Shown here one piece after another: positions 20,136 through 31,794 of a DNA stretch of 64,000 nt. A model generated the notes under the pieces. That model had not been told where the DNA came from, did no database searches, and saw nothing but the letters and a program-made list of their open reading frames with translations. The position numbers and the translations under genes were made by a program. The stretch spans positions 682,001-746,000 of the forward strand of contig OZ037892.1 in NCBI GenBank assembly GCA_964035575.1, given 5' to 3'. Numbering within the stretch: the stretch's first letter is position 1; every line of letters begins with the position of its first letter. The DNA comes from Rhynchopus sp. YZ270_cl-10. Its lineage: Eukaryota; Euglenozoa; Diplonemea; Diplonemida; Diplonemidae.

Positions 20136-21410
20136 GGCAGCTCTATCTACGTTTTTTTTATTATTATAGTGCCTGCGTCCCAGAGTTTGCACTGTCAACT
20201 TTACCCCCCCTTTTTTTTTGTTGGTTACAAAACGTATGCGCATGGTATCATTTATGACATCATTTTTCTTTTTTTGTTTCTGTCCTCGCGAATATAAGAC
20301 TGCATTTCAAAAGAAAACGAAAAACCGCAGGCAAGGGGTCAACCTGACTATCTACATTACCAAATAAAAAAAACGCACATTTCATTGGTTCCAGTTGTCC
20401 CGTTTTTCGTTCAAAAAATGTGATGTCATAAATATTGGTACTTTTATTAGATTACAGTAAGGCAACAAATATTGGGGTAAAAAAACTAAGGATTTCAAAA
20501 CTCTAAGGAGAAGTTTTTACCCCCACCGATGTTTGTTGTGTTCCTGTAGTTGTTCCAAGATGGCTAAGAACAGAGAGGCTTTAGATGCATCTTATAAAAC
20601 TCTTTCTTGCGCGGTGGTTATGTCACAACACCTTTCTCTCTTGGTGACTTAATACACCTGAGTCTTGCACTCATCTTCATTACCAACTTTTTCTCTTTTT
20701 TTTTCTCCCTTCATTTTGTACATGCCGCATATTGTTTTTCAAGTTATTTTGCTTATTTTTTTTTTGTACATATTTTTCAAAGCTCTTTGAACAGGAAACA
20801 GAAAAGAAGAAAAAAAATATAATTCAGGGGTGAAGCACAGTCAGCTTCGCTATTACCCAAGCTGTTTCAAAAAAAAAAAGGGGGATGATGAGTGACTAAT
20901 GGTAACATCCAGTTTTTCACTCTCTCCCACCTAGGCTACGGAACCGGATAGAAATATTACCATGCTGCGATTGCTGTTTGATACCAACCAAGGCTTTTCT
21001 TGAAGGCGGAAATGCATCTTTTTTTTTTTTCTCTTTTTTCTTTTTTTTGCATGAAATGCTCTGTAGGGGTTTCGCTAACCAAGCAGAGAGCCAGTACTGT
21101 CTGCCGATGTGCGGTGAGATGATTTCCACCTTCAACTTCTTTCTTCGAGTCGATTGGCTAAGCATGAGAGGCTTATAGGATTGTCTTGCCTTTCTCTTCT
21201 TATAACCCGCAATTGGGTTAAAACCCATTCCCTGGAAGGTATCACTGTATCGTATGGTATTTTTAAAAGGTTTTCGTTTCCCCCCTTTTTTTTTTCTCAA
21301 AAAAAAAAATAAACTCCCCAATTTTTTTCTATTACTCAATGCGAGCTGTTTCCCGCCTTTTTTGGGGTATCTTTTGTATGCATAGTAAGTTTTCAAAAAA
21401 AAAAAAGACA

Positions 21411-21478
21411 GTGGAGATTGCACAAACTGTGGAAACACAACCCGAGGCAACTACACTACTCCAACAATTTGTCAAAAC
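21411..21478 (+). repeat. dispersed repeat H copy
   Basis: It contains GTGGAGATTGCACAA, GAGGCAACTACACTACTCCA and ACAATTTGTCAAAA, followed by an A run. It matches 1985-2062. Confidence 0.7.
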
Positions 21479-22551
21479 AAAAAAAAAAAAGTATCATGAC
21501 CTGAGCCACGTTCAAATGAACCCTGGACACCTGCTGTACCCCTTCCTAGTAGGGGTAGGTGTATTCTGTAGTTCTTTTAGGTGAAACGAAAGGTTCACCC
21601 GAGAGATAGCACACACAGACTTGATGTGGTAGCGTAGACTGTTTACAAGGTTTTGCATGGAGTATGTCACTCTCTCTCTCATGAAAAACGACGTAGTGGA
21701 GATCACCCTCGGGTGGCTACACTAATACAACTAAGTTTTCATACAGCAAAAAAAAAAAAAAAAAATACATTAGTGCGAGGCTTTCCTTTTGCAGCCCTTA
21801 GTTTTATTTTCTTTTTTTGAGATATGTATGAGTGTGTCCCCATAAAAGAGGTACATTCATCTTTCAAGTTTTTTTCCTTATCACGCACAACGGAGATTTG
21901 TTTTCTTCTTTTCTTTATTCTTTTCCCCCCAAAGGGAACTCTGCATTACACATTGAACTCCCTGAGCGTCTTCGAGACATTCAGGGAGTTTATTGTATGA
22001 TTACAGCAAGAGACAGATGTCCATTTTTGTTGTGCATTATATGCGACACTGACATTGTACGATAGTCAGTTAGACTTGCTTGCATCAATAACTTCACTTT
22101 TTTTCTCTTTTTAGGCATCTAAGCAGAAGGCTTAGGTTCACCCTACCAACCATTTTTCTTTAACCCCTCGGAGTTGTTAGTGCCTGCGTCCCAGAGGCGT
22201 TTTGCACTATCAACTTTATTTTTCTCCCCCTTGATATGTACTCAGCGAGAGTGCTTTGTATTTCAAGCCAACTATCCCCCCTCCTTTTTTTTGCCATCTT
22301 TTTTTACATTGCGGATCTAAAGAAAAAACTGTGGCTGCTTCTTGTAGATGTGGTCTATGTTCAAAGTTTTCTTTTCTTTTTTCCCCCCACGACCTTCCGA
22401 ATGGAAAACAACAACATTTTCTTTTTTTTCTTTTTTCTCTTCTTTTTCTTCTTTCAGGGGACAGTGAGTCTCCATTTTTTTTTTTTTAGTACCCTTTACC
22501 ATAGAAATGAACCTGCGGAAAGCTCTCACGCAACCCCACCACCCGCTGTAT

Positions 22552-22645
22552 TGTGATAATTTAACATCACAATACACAGTACACATCACAATACAGCTTG
22601 TATTGTGATGTGTATTTTGTATCAATGATGGGTAATTATCACTAT
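22552..22645. repeat. small palindromic element with CATCACAATAC motifs
   Basis: GTGATAATTTAACATCA on the left is mirrored by TGATGGGTAATTATCAC on the right. The centre is a perfect-looking GTATTGTGATGTG hairpin. It shares the CATCACAATAC motif with the foldback at 22893-23045. Confidence 0.5.
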
Positions 22646-22892
22646 ACAGATTCCTCCCCTCCCCACTCCCCTCTCTGCTTACCCCTTCAAAGGAACGAAA
22701 GTATAACCGAATCTATTGTCTCCTTCCCTTCTCCAACACTCACCACTCACCACCCTCATGTTAAATCAAAGCTCTGATCAGCAATAAAGTGGCACACAAT
22801 GTACTAGTGTGCGCACCGTGCAATCTCCCAAAAAAGTGTTTTCTTTAAAGATGTGTGTAGTAATGGCACACAAAAAACAATAGGGGGCGTTC

Positions 22893-23045
22893 ATGGGGGG
22901 GCGATGTAATGGTGGCAGTATTGTGACGGGCCCATTGGAATACGCAAAATACATCAAAAATACAATACACGTGTATTGTGATGTATGTTGTGTATTCCAA
23001 TGGGCTTCCATCGCAATACTGCAACCATTAGGGCGATGGGGGGGA
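22893..23045. repeat. 150-bp foldback (long hairpin)
   Basis: The two arms, about 22900-22971 and 22972-23043, are near-complementary with almost no loop. Shared stretches include GCCCATTGGAATAC, GCAGTATTG and AATACACG. It is a probable MITE. No coding is visible. Confidence 0.65.
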
Positions 23046-23374
23046 GCTACCACAACATTCATTTCACAAAAGATGCACCAGGTAACTCACAAAAAGAGAG
23101 ATAAAATACTCGTGAATCTTTTGTGGTGTTATGGTGATTTTTTTTGTTGTTTTTTTGGTGAATGTTTGTGTGGTACTATCCCCCCTCGCTACCCCCCAAT
23201 GCATCTCATCTTTCAAGTTAGTTTTCTTCTTTATTTGTATAGGATGCACAGAAGCATATTTGTCTTTCTCAGTTTTTCTTTTCCCTTTTTGTGTCTGCGT
23301 CGAAACAGGAGACGCCATGCATAGTTATCAACACTGTCCCATTTGTTATTCTGTTGTAAATCAATGAAGTGCTT

Positions 23375-23445
23375 TCCTCTGCGGTTCGATAACCCGTGGA
23401 AAATCCCGATGCCTGTTTGTCCACAAGAGCTTTGCAACTTCTTTT
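23375..23445 (+). repeat. SINE-like module with tRNA B-box-like sequence
   Basis: It contains GAAGTGCTTTCCTCTGCGGT and GGTTCGATAACCCGTGG. The GGTTCGATAACCC core resembles a polymerase III box B, as found in tRNA-derived SINEs. Relatives lie at 24030-24120 (minus), 37285-37390, 44360-44450 and 45222-45300. Confidence 0.5.
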
Positions 23446-23989
23446 GCTGAGGTTTATTAGTTGGACCTCAGGAGGTCCTTTCATCCTCTGTTAACACAGA
23501 ACAGAGCAAAACGCCACACACCATTCGGTTCCAGAGACATTCAATCTATCTTATCGTAGTGTGCTGACACAGCGCACACTGCACACTGCACACTGTACAC
23601 ACAGAGCACAAAAAAAAAAAAACAGGTGGGCACCAGGGAAGTTCCTAAGTGGGACCGAGAACATGAAATTCTGGATTTTAGTTTTTTTTTCCTTTTTTTT
23701 TTTCCTTTTTTTCCTTAGGGGGCTTTCTTGTGGTTTCTGGTGGGTTTCACTGTAGGTGACACACCACCAGTGTGGTGAAATGGTCGAAACTCTCAAAAGC
23801 AAGAGTTTTCAGGGGGCAAGAAAAAAAAATTGACAACAAAATCCTTCACTGTCCAGGGCTGTACCCCCAATTTTTTTTTTGCCTGCGGCGCCATTTTTCA
23901 TTTTTTGCTCTGCAAAAAAGGGTTCGTTGGAAGCTAGATTTTTACACTGTACTCAAATTTTTTTGCCTGCGGCGCCATTTATATTATTT

Positions 23990-24125
23990 TTTGCTCCGCA
24001 AAAAGAGAAGTGCAACGCCTCACCGTTCATCGGCGGAAGCACTGGTTCCACGGGTTATCGAACCCCAGAGAGCACTTCATTGGCATGCACGCGGTTACCG
24101 CGAGGGAGCGTGTATGCAGGTACAA
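23990..24125 (-). repeat. longest SINE-like copy (minus strand)
   Basis: Read on the minus strand it runs GTAACCGCGTGCATGCCAAT, GAAGTGCTCTCTGGGGTTCG, ATAACCCGTGGAACCAGTGC, then a TTCCGCCGATGAACGGTGAG-type block and GCGTTGCACTTCTC with a T-rich end. The B-box-like core and T-rich end suggest a tRNA-derived SINE, but no A box was established. Confidence 0.5.
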
Positions 24126-25990
24126 AATCACTGCCCCATCCAAATAATATTCCCAACGTCTTTGGGGATCCCCTTGCATTTTGCAGCCAAAAATGCAACT
24201 AGACCAAAGCAAAAAGTTCCGCGCGAGTGTAGCGCGCCCGGGTTTGGGACCCCTTTTTGAATTTCGAGGGGCGGTTAAAGTGGGCCCAGAATCACAGTTC
24301 TGACACTCATTTAGCATTGTGAGCAACTCACTAGTGGTCGTAACCAAAATTTGTATCAATCAAGAACTTGTCCATTTTCTCGAAATGACCCCACTACAGT
24401 GAGGGTAGAGCTCGGAAAGCCCGAAAAAGGGCAAAAAACCCCACCCAAAAAAAGGAAAAAAACGGGAACATAAATCCAGAATTTTGCTGTTTTTTCCGAG
24501 AACAAGGAACAACCCTGGGTGGGCACTCTTCCGTTTTTGAGAGTATTTTTCCCCTTTCAATGAGAAAAGCTTGATCATTAAGAAATGTTGTCTCGGAACC
24601 TTGTTTGAAAGAAAAAAAAAAATGGGTAGTTCCTACGAGCGAAACACTGCGCATGAACCGTGTGTGTATGTGTGTGTTTTTTCTCTTTGTTGTTCAGGGA
24701 AAATCTTACTTACTCTCAGAGAGGGGGAAGGCCGTGCTGTGGCTTGCGTAGTGTAATGGTTGAATGAGGAAAGATTGGGATATACAAGCACTGGTAGTAA
24801 CACTGTTGGCGCAGTGTGGAGGAATCGCAAAAAAAATACCCCCCTCCTAGGGATGTGGATTTCACCCCACACGATGGGCTCGTCAGGGGGGCCACTCGTA
24901 GTGCTACTAGGACAAATAACTTAGTGTTACATCAGTAACACTACTGGTATAACGCTAGTCGTTATGACTAGTAGTTCTTTATTAGTGGTCCTTGTGACTA
25001 GTGTGCAGTGCATGTCTTTGTAATTTCCTTCAATGACTCAATATGACCTTTTCAGCCATACCAAAGCACCGTATTTGCACCTGAATACCCCCAAAACCTA
25101 CCTACCTTGACCTATCCACCGAAAAATACCTCTCCCCGTTCCCAATATTTTAAGTAATAAAAAATAAAACAGGAAAAGCAAAGAAAGCATGGAACAGGGG
25201 AGGCCTTGGCCCCCCAAAGTTTCCGTGCTTTTGTCAGTTGTATTTTTCCCACCCGCCCCCCCTCCTCCCCTCTTTGTTTTCTCTCCCGCTCCCTCTCTTG
25301 CGTATTTGGTGTTTTCTATTGTCAGTATAAGCCCCTCTTCTTTTGGTTGCCATGTTCAAGCCGGTTTTTTCCCCTTCCGTGTGCTCTCTCTCTCTCTCTC
25401 TCTCTCCCCTTTTCCCCGTGGAAAAAAAAACACCCCTTCCCCTCTCCCGACCACTGCCGTTGTGTTAGTTATATGATGAAGAAAAGAAAGGGAGGGGGAA
25501 AAAAAGAAAAAGAAAAGAAAAAATACCGCACTTCCATTGTTGTCCATTGTTTAGGATCAGGATCATCTTAGAAACCATGTTCGGCATGAAGATCACCACA
25601 TTCGGGGGTGTGTGTCCTGCCCGCAGGCAGACCCGAGCAGCACCCCCCCTTTTTTTTGAGGTACAAACACGAGAGGGCTTTGTATTTCAAGTCAATTTCT
25701 TTTTTCTTTTTTTTTTTTGGAAAGATGTTGTGTATTCATCTTTCAAGAAAAAGAAAGCTTTTCTCTTTAGAGTCAGGCCAGCTTATTGCAGGGAGAGCTG
25801 CCACATCCAGGGGTAAGATGTGCTGCCTGTTAATGACTTCTCGAGTCCGCATTGCACTTCGCGGTAGCCCCAAAGGGAAGACACCCTTCAGAAGCCAGGT
25901 AGAGAATGCCTACCCCCTACTGTCCGCGTAGATCCCCCCCACTACGCAAGGAGTCATCTGATGCCACCAGGTCCAGAAGAGTCCACAGGG

Positions 25991-26065
25991 CACTTCTGCT
26001 TTCATCCGGATGGCTGGCATCGGATGTGGGTCAGTCGGAGGTGCGCCTGCATCAATAACTACCAA
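25991..26065 (+). repeat. dispersed repeat E copy
   Basis: CTTTCATCCGGATGGCTGGC, GGGTCAGTCGGAGGTGCGCC and TGCATCAATAACTACC are readable and match 4661-4735 and 57897-57970. Confidence 0.7.
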
Positions 26066-26924
26066 TTTTTGGTGTGGCAGAATGGGGAGGCACAAAAAGG
26101 GCGTAAGAAGTGCGAATCAGACCCCTTCAGCCACACCAATTTTTTTTTGTTTTTGTTTTTTTGTTTTTTGTTTTTGTTTTGACAAGTGTTTGTTGGTCAC
26201 TGCCAATCGGAAATTGAGGGAGCACTCTATTAGCATGAGGCCCGCTTCTGCTAGCTTTGCTCTTTTCTGGGATGGTGGCTTTTTTTTCGTGCTTCGATCT
26301 ACTATTCAGGTTTTCTGGACTGGTGATTGGCCTCAACCTGCACTGTCATACTGCTTCCAAACCCCACGAAGCATCCTCTTCTCTGCGAAGGTAGCGACAA
26401 AGAGAACAGCAGAGAGAGAGAGGCGAATGTTGCATTTTTGCAAAGGAAAAAAAAATATTTCAAAAATATTTTCGTTGTAATCAGGAGAGAACCTTGTTTT
26501 GCTTTCAAGACATTTTTGTGGGGTGTCGTTTTTTTTTGTGGCGTAAAAAAAGGTTCTAAAAAATAAAAAGTGCACACTCTCAGCAGGAAGAAGGGCATTT
26601 TTTTTGAACTAAAAAACGTTATCGCTCACCTCTTCTTTTCAAAATATTGTCTGAGAATAAAAAGTAGATCTAAAAAAGAAAACATGTGTGCACAGATGCA
26701 CGTTTCTTTGACTTGTTTGTGTCATGAAACTACCGACTATTTGATAGTGGGTTAGTTCATTCGACTTATCCGTTTTTGTCCCTAATTAATCCCCCCAAGA
26801 ATGACTTTATTTTTTGTACCCCTATTGGCGCTTACGGAAATCGGTCAACGACGTGTCAACGACCTCTCCCTGATCACCACCTATGGATTTTTCCTTTTTT
26901 TTTACAACAAAAAAAAAAAGGACA

Positions 26925-26995
26925 GTGGAGATTGTACAACTGTGGCAACACAAACCGAGGCAACTACACTACCCCCAACAATTTATCAAACAAAC
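26925..26995 (+). repeat. dispersed repeat H copy
   Basis: GTGGAGATTGTACAACTGTG, GCAACACAAACCGAGGCAAC and CAACAATTTATCAAA are readable and match the other H copies. Confidence 0.7.
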
Positions 26996-27277
26996 AAAAA
27001 AGATTCGCACATTCATACCACAATGTGGAATGCCTCTTTTTAGCTTTTTTGACAACCCCCCCAACCCCCAAATCCCCAAGCCCAGCTGCATTCAGCATTA
27101 TTTACAAAAAAGAAGACAAAAAAAGAAAATTCACTATATTTACCACAAGCCCTTCCACAGAGGAGCGTTTTTTTTTTTTTGTTTTGTTTGTGGTTTGTAC
27201 TATCTCATTATTTTGTTGTTTTGTTTTTTACTGTTTTATTCATACATGTTGGTACGTACGTAAAACGCGCAAAAATA

Positions 27278-28395
27278 CCGTAGACGGAAAAATGTTGCAA
27301 CGGAATAATGTTGTAACGCTGGAAAAAATGGCCCAGCGTTACAACATTATTCCGTTACAACATTTTTTTGGGGTTTATTTTTGTCTTAGGGATTTTTGCT
27401 GGTGCGAGCCAAAATTTATTGTTCAACCCCTTGGAGGTATCAAAAATCATACCTCCGAGGGCACGACAAATGACGTTGTCGAGGACCTCAACGCCCAGCC
27501 GTGCCTGCCGAGGTACTTCCGTGCCCAGTCCGGTCCGAGCGAGGAGGAGTCATCCAGCCTTTGAGGAGTAGACGACTCCTTCACAAGTGCCCGCGCAGTT
27601 GCACTTCCCACAACGGATGTGACAGTTCCACCGCTGGCGCGGATTATGCGCAACAAGTGCATCACCGTTGCACTCTCTTCGGGAGACAGCACGCTCGGTC
27701 GGCCGCGATTCGGCTCCGTCGGGGCAGGCATGTCGACTCCGTTAAGGGAGTTCCGCAGCTTCAGTGCCTCCTCCTCCCTGAACTTCTTGAACAGGCGGCT
27801 CAGGGTTCCTTTCACCAGGACGCGTCGTGGGGGGTCTGCGCGGGGGTCGTTCCAGTAAGCCAGCGTCCTGTTCAGGTCGCCAGCCCTGTCCCGGCAGGCT
27901 TGTCCGATCTGCCGCCGCTCCTCGAGGGAAAAAGACTTCCCCTTTCCCGCTCGCGTGCTGCTTGCAGCGCTGACCTCATTTGCGACAGCACGAGATGTGC
28001 TGTCGTCTAGCCCCACTGCGCTTGCGGCGCTACCAGCAAGGAACGCCAGGTTGGGGGCATCTCCTCCTTCCGAAACAGGCTCGTGGGGATTGCGGCGCTT
28101 GCAGAATTGGGCTAATCCCATTTGTTTCATTTTTTATTTGGGTGAGGGGTGGGGGAGGACGTCGAAAAACCTGAAACACTAATTATCGGCTTGAAATTGG
28201 GGTGTGGTGTGTGAGGTTGGGGATTATGCCGACTGTTCCAAAAAAAAATCCCTAAGACAAAGTTCACCCCAGTCATAAAAATGTTGTAACGGAATAAAGT
28301 TACAACTTCCCGCGATCCGCAGCGTTACAACATTATTCCGTTACAACATTTTTACGTTCCAACATTTTTACGTTGCAACATTTTTCCGAATACGG
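27278..28395. mobile_element. pogo-like (Tc1/mariner group) element nested at a TA
   Basis: Ends are CCGTAGACGGAAAAATGTTG at 27278 and the complement of CCGTATTCGGAAAAATGTTG ending at 28395, both flanked by TA (27276-27277 and 28396-28397). The inverted ends extend about 120-150 bp and contain repeated GGAATAATGTTGTAACG palindromes. TA flanks plus a CENP-B/pogo-type DNA-binding protein inside point to the pogo branch. The element is only 1.1 kb and carries no DDE catalytic domain. A 104-bp relative lies at 44886-44989. Confidence 0.78.
27447..28130 (-). CDS. CENP-B/pogo-type DNA-binding protein lacking a transposase core
   Basis: This 227-residue protein starts at MKQMGLAQFCKRR. A helix-turn-helix-like region FSLEERRQIGQACRDRAGDL lies near residues 67-86. 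A second DNA-binding-like region follows (RGRPSVLSPEESATVMHLL near 142-160). The closing block DWARKYLGRHGWALRSSTTS (201-220) matches the pattern by which pogo/Tigger/CENP-B proteins lead from the DNA-binding domain into the DDE domain. The frame stops six residues later, so the nuclease half is missing. Its start and stop sit cleanly inside the element. It could be a truncated transposase or a retained DNA-binding repressor of transposition. Confidence 0.65.
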   Translation of the reverse strand: MKQMGLAQFCKRRNPHEPVSEGGDAPNLAFLAGSAASAVGLDDSTSRAVANEVSAASSTRAGKGKSFSLEERRQIGQACRDRAGDLNRTLAYWNDPRADPPRRVLVKGTLSRLFKKFREEEALKLRNSLNGVDMPAPTEPNRGRPSVLSPEESATVMHLLRIIRASGGTVTSVVGSATARALVKESSTPQRLDDSSSLGPDWARKYLGRHGWALRSSTTSFVVPSEV

Positions 28396-28631
28396 TAATC
28401 AAAAAACGCGCAAAATAATAAAAAATGTTTTTAATAAAAAACGTCACAAAAACGTAACAAAAACGCGCAAAAAAACGTACTAAAACGTACCAAAAACACA
28501 GAGCAAAAATATTATTTTTGCTGTAATGTTGTAATAAAAACTGATTATTTTGATTATTTTTGAAAAACGTAGTACGTTTTTGTGTTTTTTGTACGTTTTT
28601 TGCGCGTTTTACGTACGTACCAACATGTATG

Positions 28632-31600
28632 TTTATTGCTGTCAAAAAAAAATAATTCTAAATTATTTATCCCTCCCTTATTTATGTTTGGACAATACAG
28701 TGCAGCCTGGGATTTTTTTTATTTATCAGATGGAAACCACGAAATGGATGTAGGTCGGTCCACCCCCCGGTACAGCCGGTCATTGTACCAAGGTACACAA
28801 TGTCACGAGGGCTGTTATATTTCAAATCAACTTTTTTTTTATATTTTGCCAACTGTACCTGCTACTGTATCATGCCAAAAAAAGTGTTGGGCAATGCTAC
28901 GCTGTGGGTAAATAGTAGTTTGGAATTACCGGGGAGGGGGGGAAACATGTATGGGCCAAATTCCCCCAATATGATTAACACACGCTCTAAAATACACACA
29001 AAAATCCCCATTTTTTTCTGTGTGGCTCTCTTCTGTTGGTGCTTACGTTTCTAGCTCTAGAAGAAGTTATCTATCCCCCGTCTTGTCTCCATCCTCCATC
29101 CTCGATCCTCCATTATCTTGTTCTTATTGTACCGTGTTATGTTCAAAAATTCTATTTTATTGAAGTGGCGATTGACTTTTTGCTAACTAAACCACGGTTA
29201 AAACTTTTCATAAAAAACCCCCCAAAAAAAAAGCAATGACAGGAGCTCCTGTCTACAACTCAACCAAATTTTTTTTTTCTTGGTATTTGTCCTGACAACA
29301 GACAATCGTCGCCATACCCTCCCCCCCGCACTCAGACGCGTTGCACAGCGTTGTCCATATTATTTCTCATGATTGCTGTTGCCTTTCAAAGCCCCCCACC
29401 CCCTTTTTTTTTTTTTTTGGTGACTAAACACACTAAGGCCTAGGTTCATCTCACCTGACGGTTCTCTTTTGTGGAATAGATGTGTATGTAGCTGAGGCAT
29501 ATTCATCTTGCAACTTTTCTTTGTGTTCTTTTGTCTCTGATATATTAGCCCCCCACTTTTTACAAAAAACACATCTTTTTGTTTTTAGTGGAGTTTAGGC
29601 ACTTTTAAAAAAGATTGTCGTTCTTTTTGCTTCTCTTCGCAGAAAAAAAAGTTTGGGAGAGCACTAACCACTAAACACTAAACGGGGCTTGTCTAGTCGT
29701 ACACGAAGGCTTCCATTCACGGCAGTGTCGAATGAAGTGCCCCCCCTTTGGTGCAGAGATTCCCCCTCATCTCGTTGATGGAAAATAATTGAGGAGAAAC
29801 GATCTGTCTGTGTGTACCCCCAATAAGGTACCAATACAATGTTTCAAATTCTAAGATTTCTCCATTCAATTGTTCTTTTCTTTTTCTTTTTCTTTTTGTT
29901 CGACAAGATGGACAAAAACTCCATCTTTTTGACTGAAAATATTACTCATTCTTTCATTTGCTGCCCATGCCCTTTGGTCGGAGGAGGCATCTGTGTCTGA
30001 CACAAAATGCACTCTCTCTTTTTTTTTGCCATTTATTACTGTTCGAACCAAAAAGAAAATTTGCAAAAAAATAAACGCAAAATTCTGCATAAATGGAGCG
30101 CATAGCGAATTGTCGATAGTGCGAGAGAAAAAAAAATTACAGTGTAGCTCATCCTCGGGAGTCAAAAAAAAACCCCTTCAAATAGTCTACCAGGAATACA
30201 ATCAAGAAAGAGAAAGGGAACTTTATGTACCGTGTTACGTCATCAGCCCAAAAGAAATCAGACAAAAGGCTCGATTTTCCCCCTCTTTTTAGTTTTATTG
30301 GTGTGGCCCGCGCCAAAAAAAGTCTAAAATGTAGTTCGAATGTAGATTAATAGTACCCCAAAATATGGTTTTCGGGCCACACCATTTATGAAGAAAAACG
30401 TGAACAACTACAACCAAGCAACCCTGGCAAAGCAAAGACATAAACACTCCCACTCTTCTAATGCGAGATACAGCGTCTGTAAAGCATCCCAGCCCTCGGG
30501 TGATTTGCACAAAAACCTTGTCAATTTTTTTTCATTTTTATTTGACAAATTTCCAGAAACAAAACTGTACCCCCCACCCCCAAAGAAAGAGGGCAGGGGC
30601 CGAAACTACTTTTATTTTACCTTTTTTTTTTCTTTCTTCCAGCGTTTTTGGTGACATAGTGCCTGATTGATGGCAGATTTTAATTTCTGCTTTATTTTTC
30701 AAATAAACCCCCAATAGAAAGAACTGCAGCAACATTATCTTGCCAAGAGAGTGGGACGCAATCTGTGTAAAGTCTTTTTGTTTTAACAGCTGTGTTTTTT
30801 TTTTCTTCTTTTTTTGTACTCAGGTAGGTTCCTTTAATAGACAATCATATCCTAATACATAACGTATCAGTCAAGACTATTCCTTCAATCCGGCCACCAG
30901 TGGGTATGGGCTTTTGATTGAAGTCCCATCACTGTACTGTTATTCCTTGCAGTTTGCCTCAAACATGGAAAAAGTCAATCTTGGCAAACCATTCTTTTTG
31001 GGTTGCCAACCCAAGGAAACGTACAGACAGACTATCGGCACCAGACAGTCACATCTTCTCATTCGTTTTACCAACGAGAAAAATAAAATAACCGAACAAG
31101 AAAAAAAATCTGTACCCCCTGCATCTGCAAGGGGTTTTCTGCACCCCCCCTCTGTATTTAAGAAAAATAGGTGACTAAGCAAACCCTGTGTTCACAGGCG
31201 CGTTTTGCACTTTCACTTTTCATTTCCTTTTTGTTGGACTGAGCATGGAGGGGGGCTTGGCTCGTCTTATTTAAACCGCTCCTTTTTTAACCTTCTCCTC
31301 GAACCTCTCTCTTACTCCTCCGAATTTTCGTTTTTGTTGATTTCAATGAACTTTTGAATTGCCCTATCAGGATTATATTTCCCCCCCTTTTTTTTTTTTA
31401 AATCTGTGATACAGTTATCTCTCTCGCTTCTGCAGTGGTCTTTCTGTACCAAAAAAAATACCTTTCATTTAAAAAAAAAACTTGATAGCAAAACTACCCT
31501 CCCTTTGCTATTTGCCAGACCCCTAGTTACAACTTTGTAACAACGACTTTTTTTTTATTGTTGATATTCTAGATGAAGAGTGGAGATCACCACATTATCA

Positions 31601-31794
31601 ATTTGTGAGATGTGCATGCACGGTGAGACATATTCATCTCTCAGCTTTTTTTTTTTCTTTTTCGTTCCAGCGCGACGATAGTGGTAAAGATGTGTGCACG
31701 AGAGGTACATTTCATCTTTTCAATTTTTCTTTTTCGGACCACGACCAACCGGTTTTATCAAAACGCACTGTTTCTTAACGATAATCATATTATC
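28632..31794. other. intergenic stretch with repeats, no gene seen
   Basis: A repeat D copy lies near 28725-28832 and a CTAAACACACTAAGGCCTAG-type module near 29420. The rest is T/A/C runs and unique-looking AT-rich DNA without a convincing open frame. Confidence 0.5.
28725..28832 (+). repeat. dispersed repeat D copy
   Basis: TCAGATGGAAACCACGAAAT, GGATGTAGGTCGGTCC, CCAAGGTACACAATGTCACG and GGGCTGTTATATTTCAA are readable. Closest relatives are 34002-34125 and 38438-38562; shorter ones lie near 41770-41820, 43530-43565 and 59463-59535. Confidence 0.65.

Larger units (their letters stand above)
18190..27240. other. 9 kb gene desert made of short dispersed repeats
   Basis: No protein gene is supported. 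The stretch is a patchwork of 40-120 bp modules separated by T, A and C runs. They include CTAAGCACAGAGAGGCTTAG-type modules (near 18385, 19890, 20565, 21160, 22115), tRNA-like SINE copies (21045, 23375, 24030), repeat F (20033), repeats H and G (21411, 21695), repeat E (25991), and hairpins (22552, 22893). The many small open frames encode homopolymer-driven Phe, Lys or Pro runs. Confidence 0.6.
27241..28631. mobile_element. element with 6-bp TSD, family T6 copy 1
   Basis: Terminal inverted repeats start CATACATGTTGGTACGTACG and continue TAAAACGCGC, mirrored at 28631. The flanks carry the direct repeat TTTATT (27235-27240 and 28632-28637). The same ends, CATACATAWTAGGTACGTAC, bound the larger element at 51073-54448, which also shows a 6-bp duplication. 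Most of this copy's interior is a second, pogo-like element (27278-28395). The remaining right part is AT-rich with repeated AAAACGTA motifs. Confidence 0.8.
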
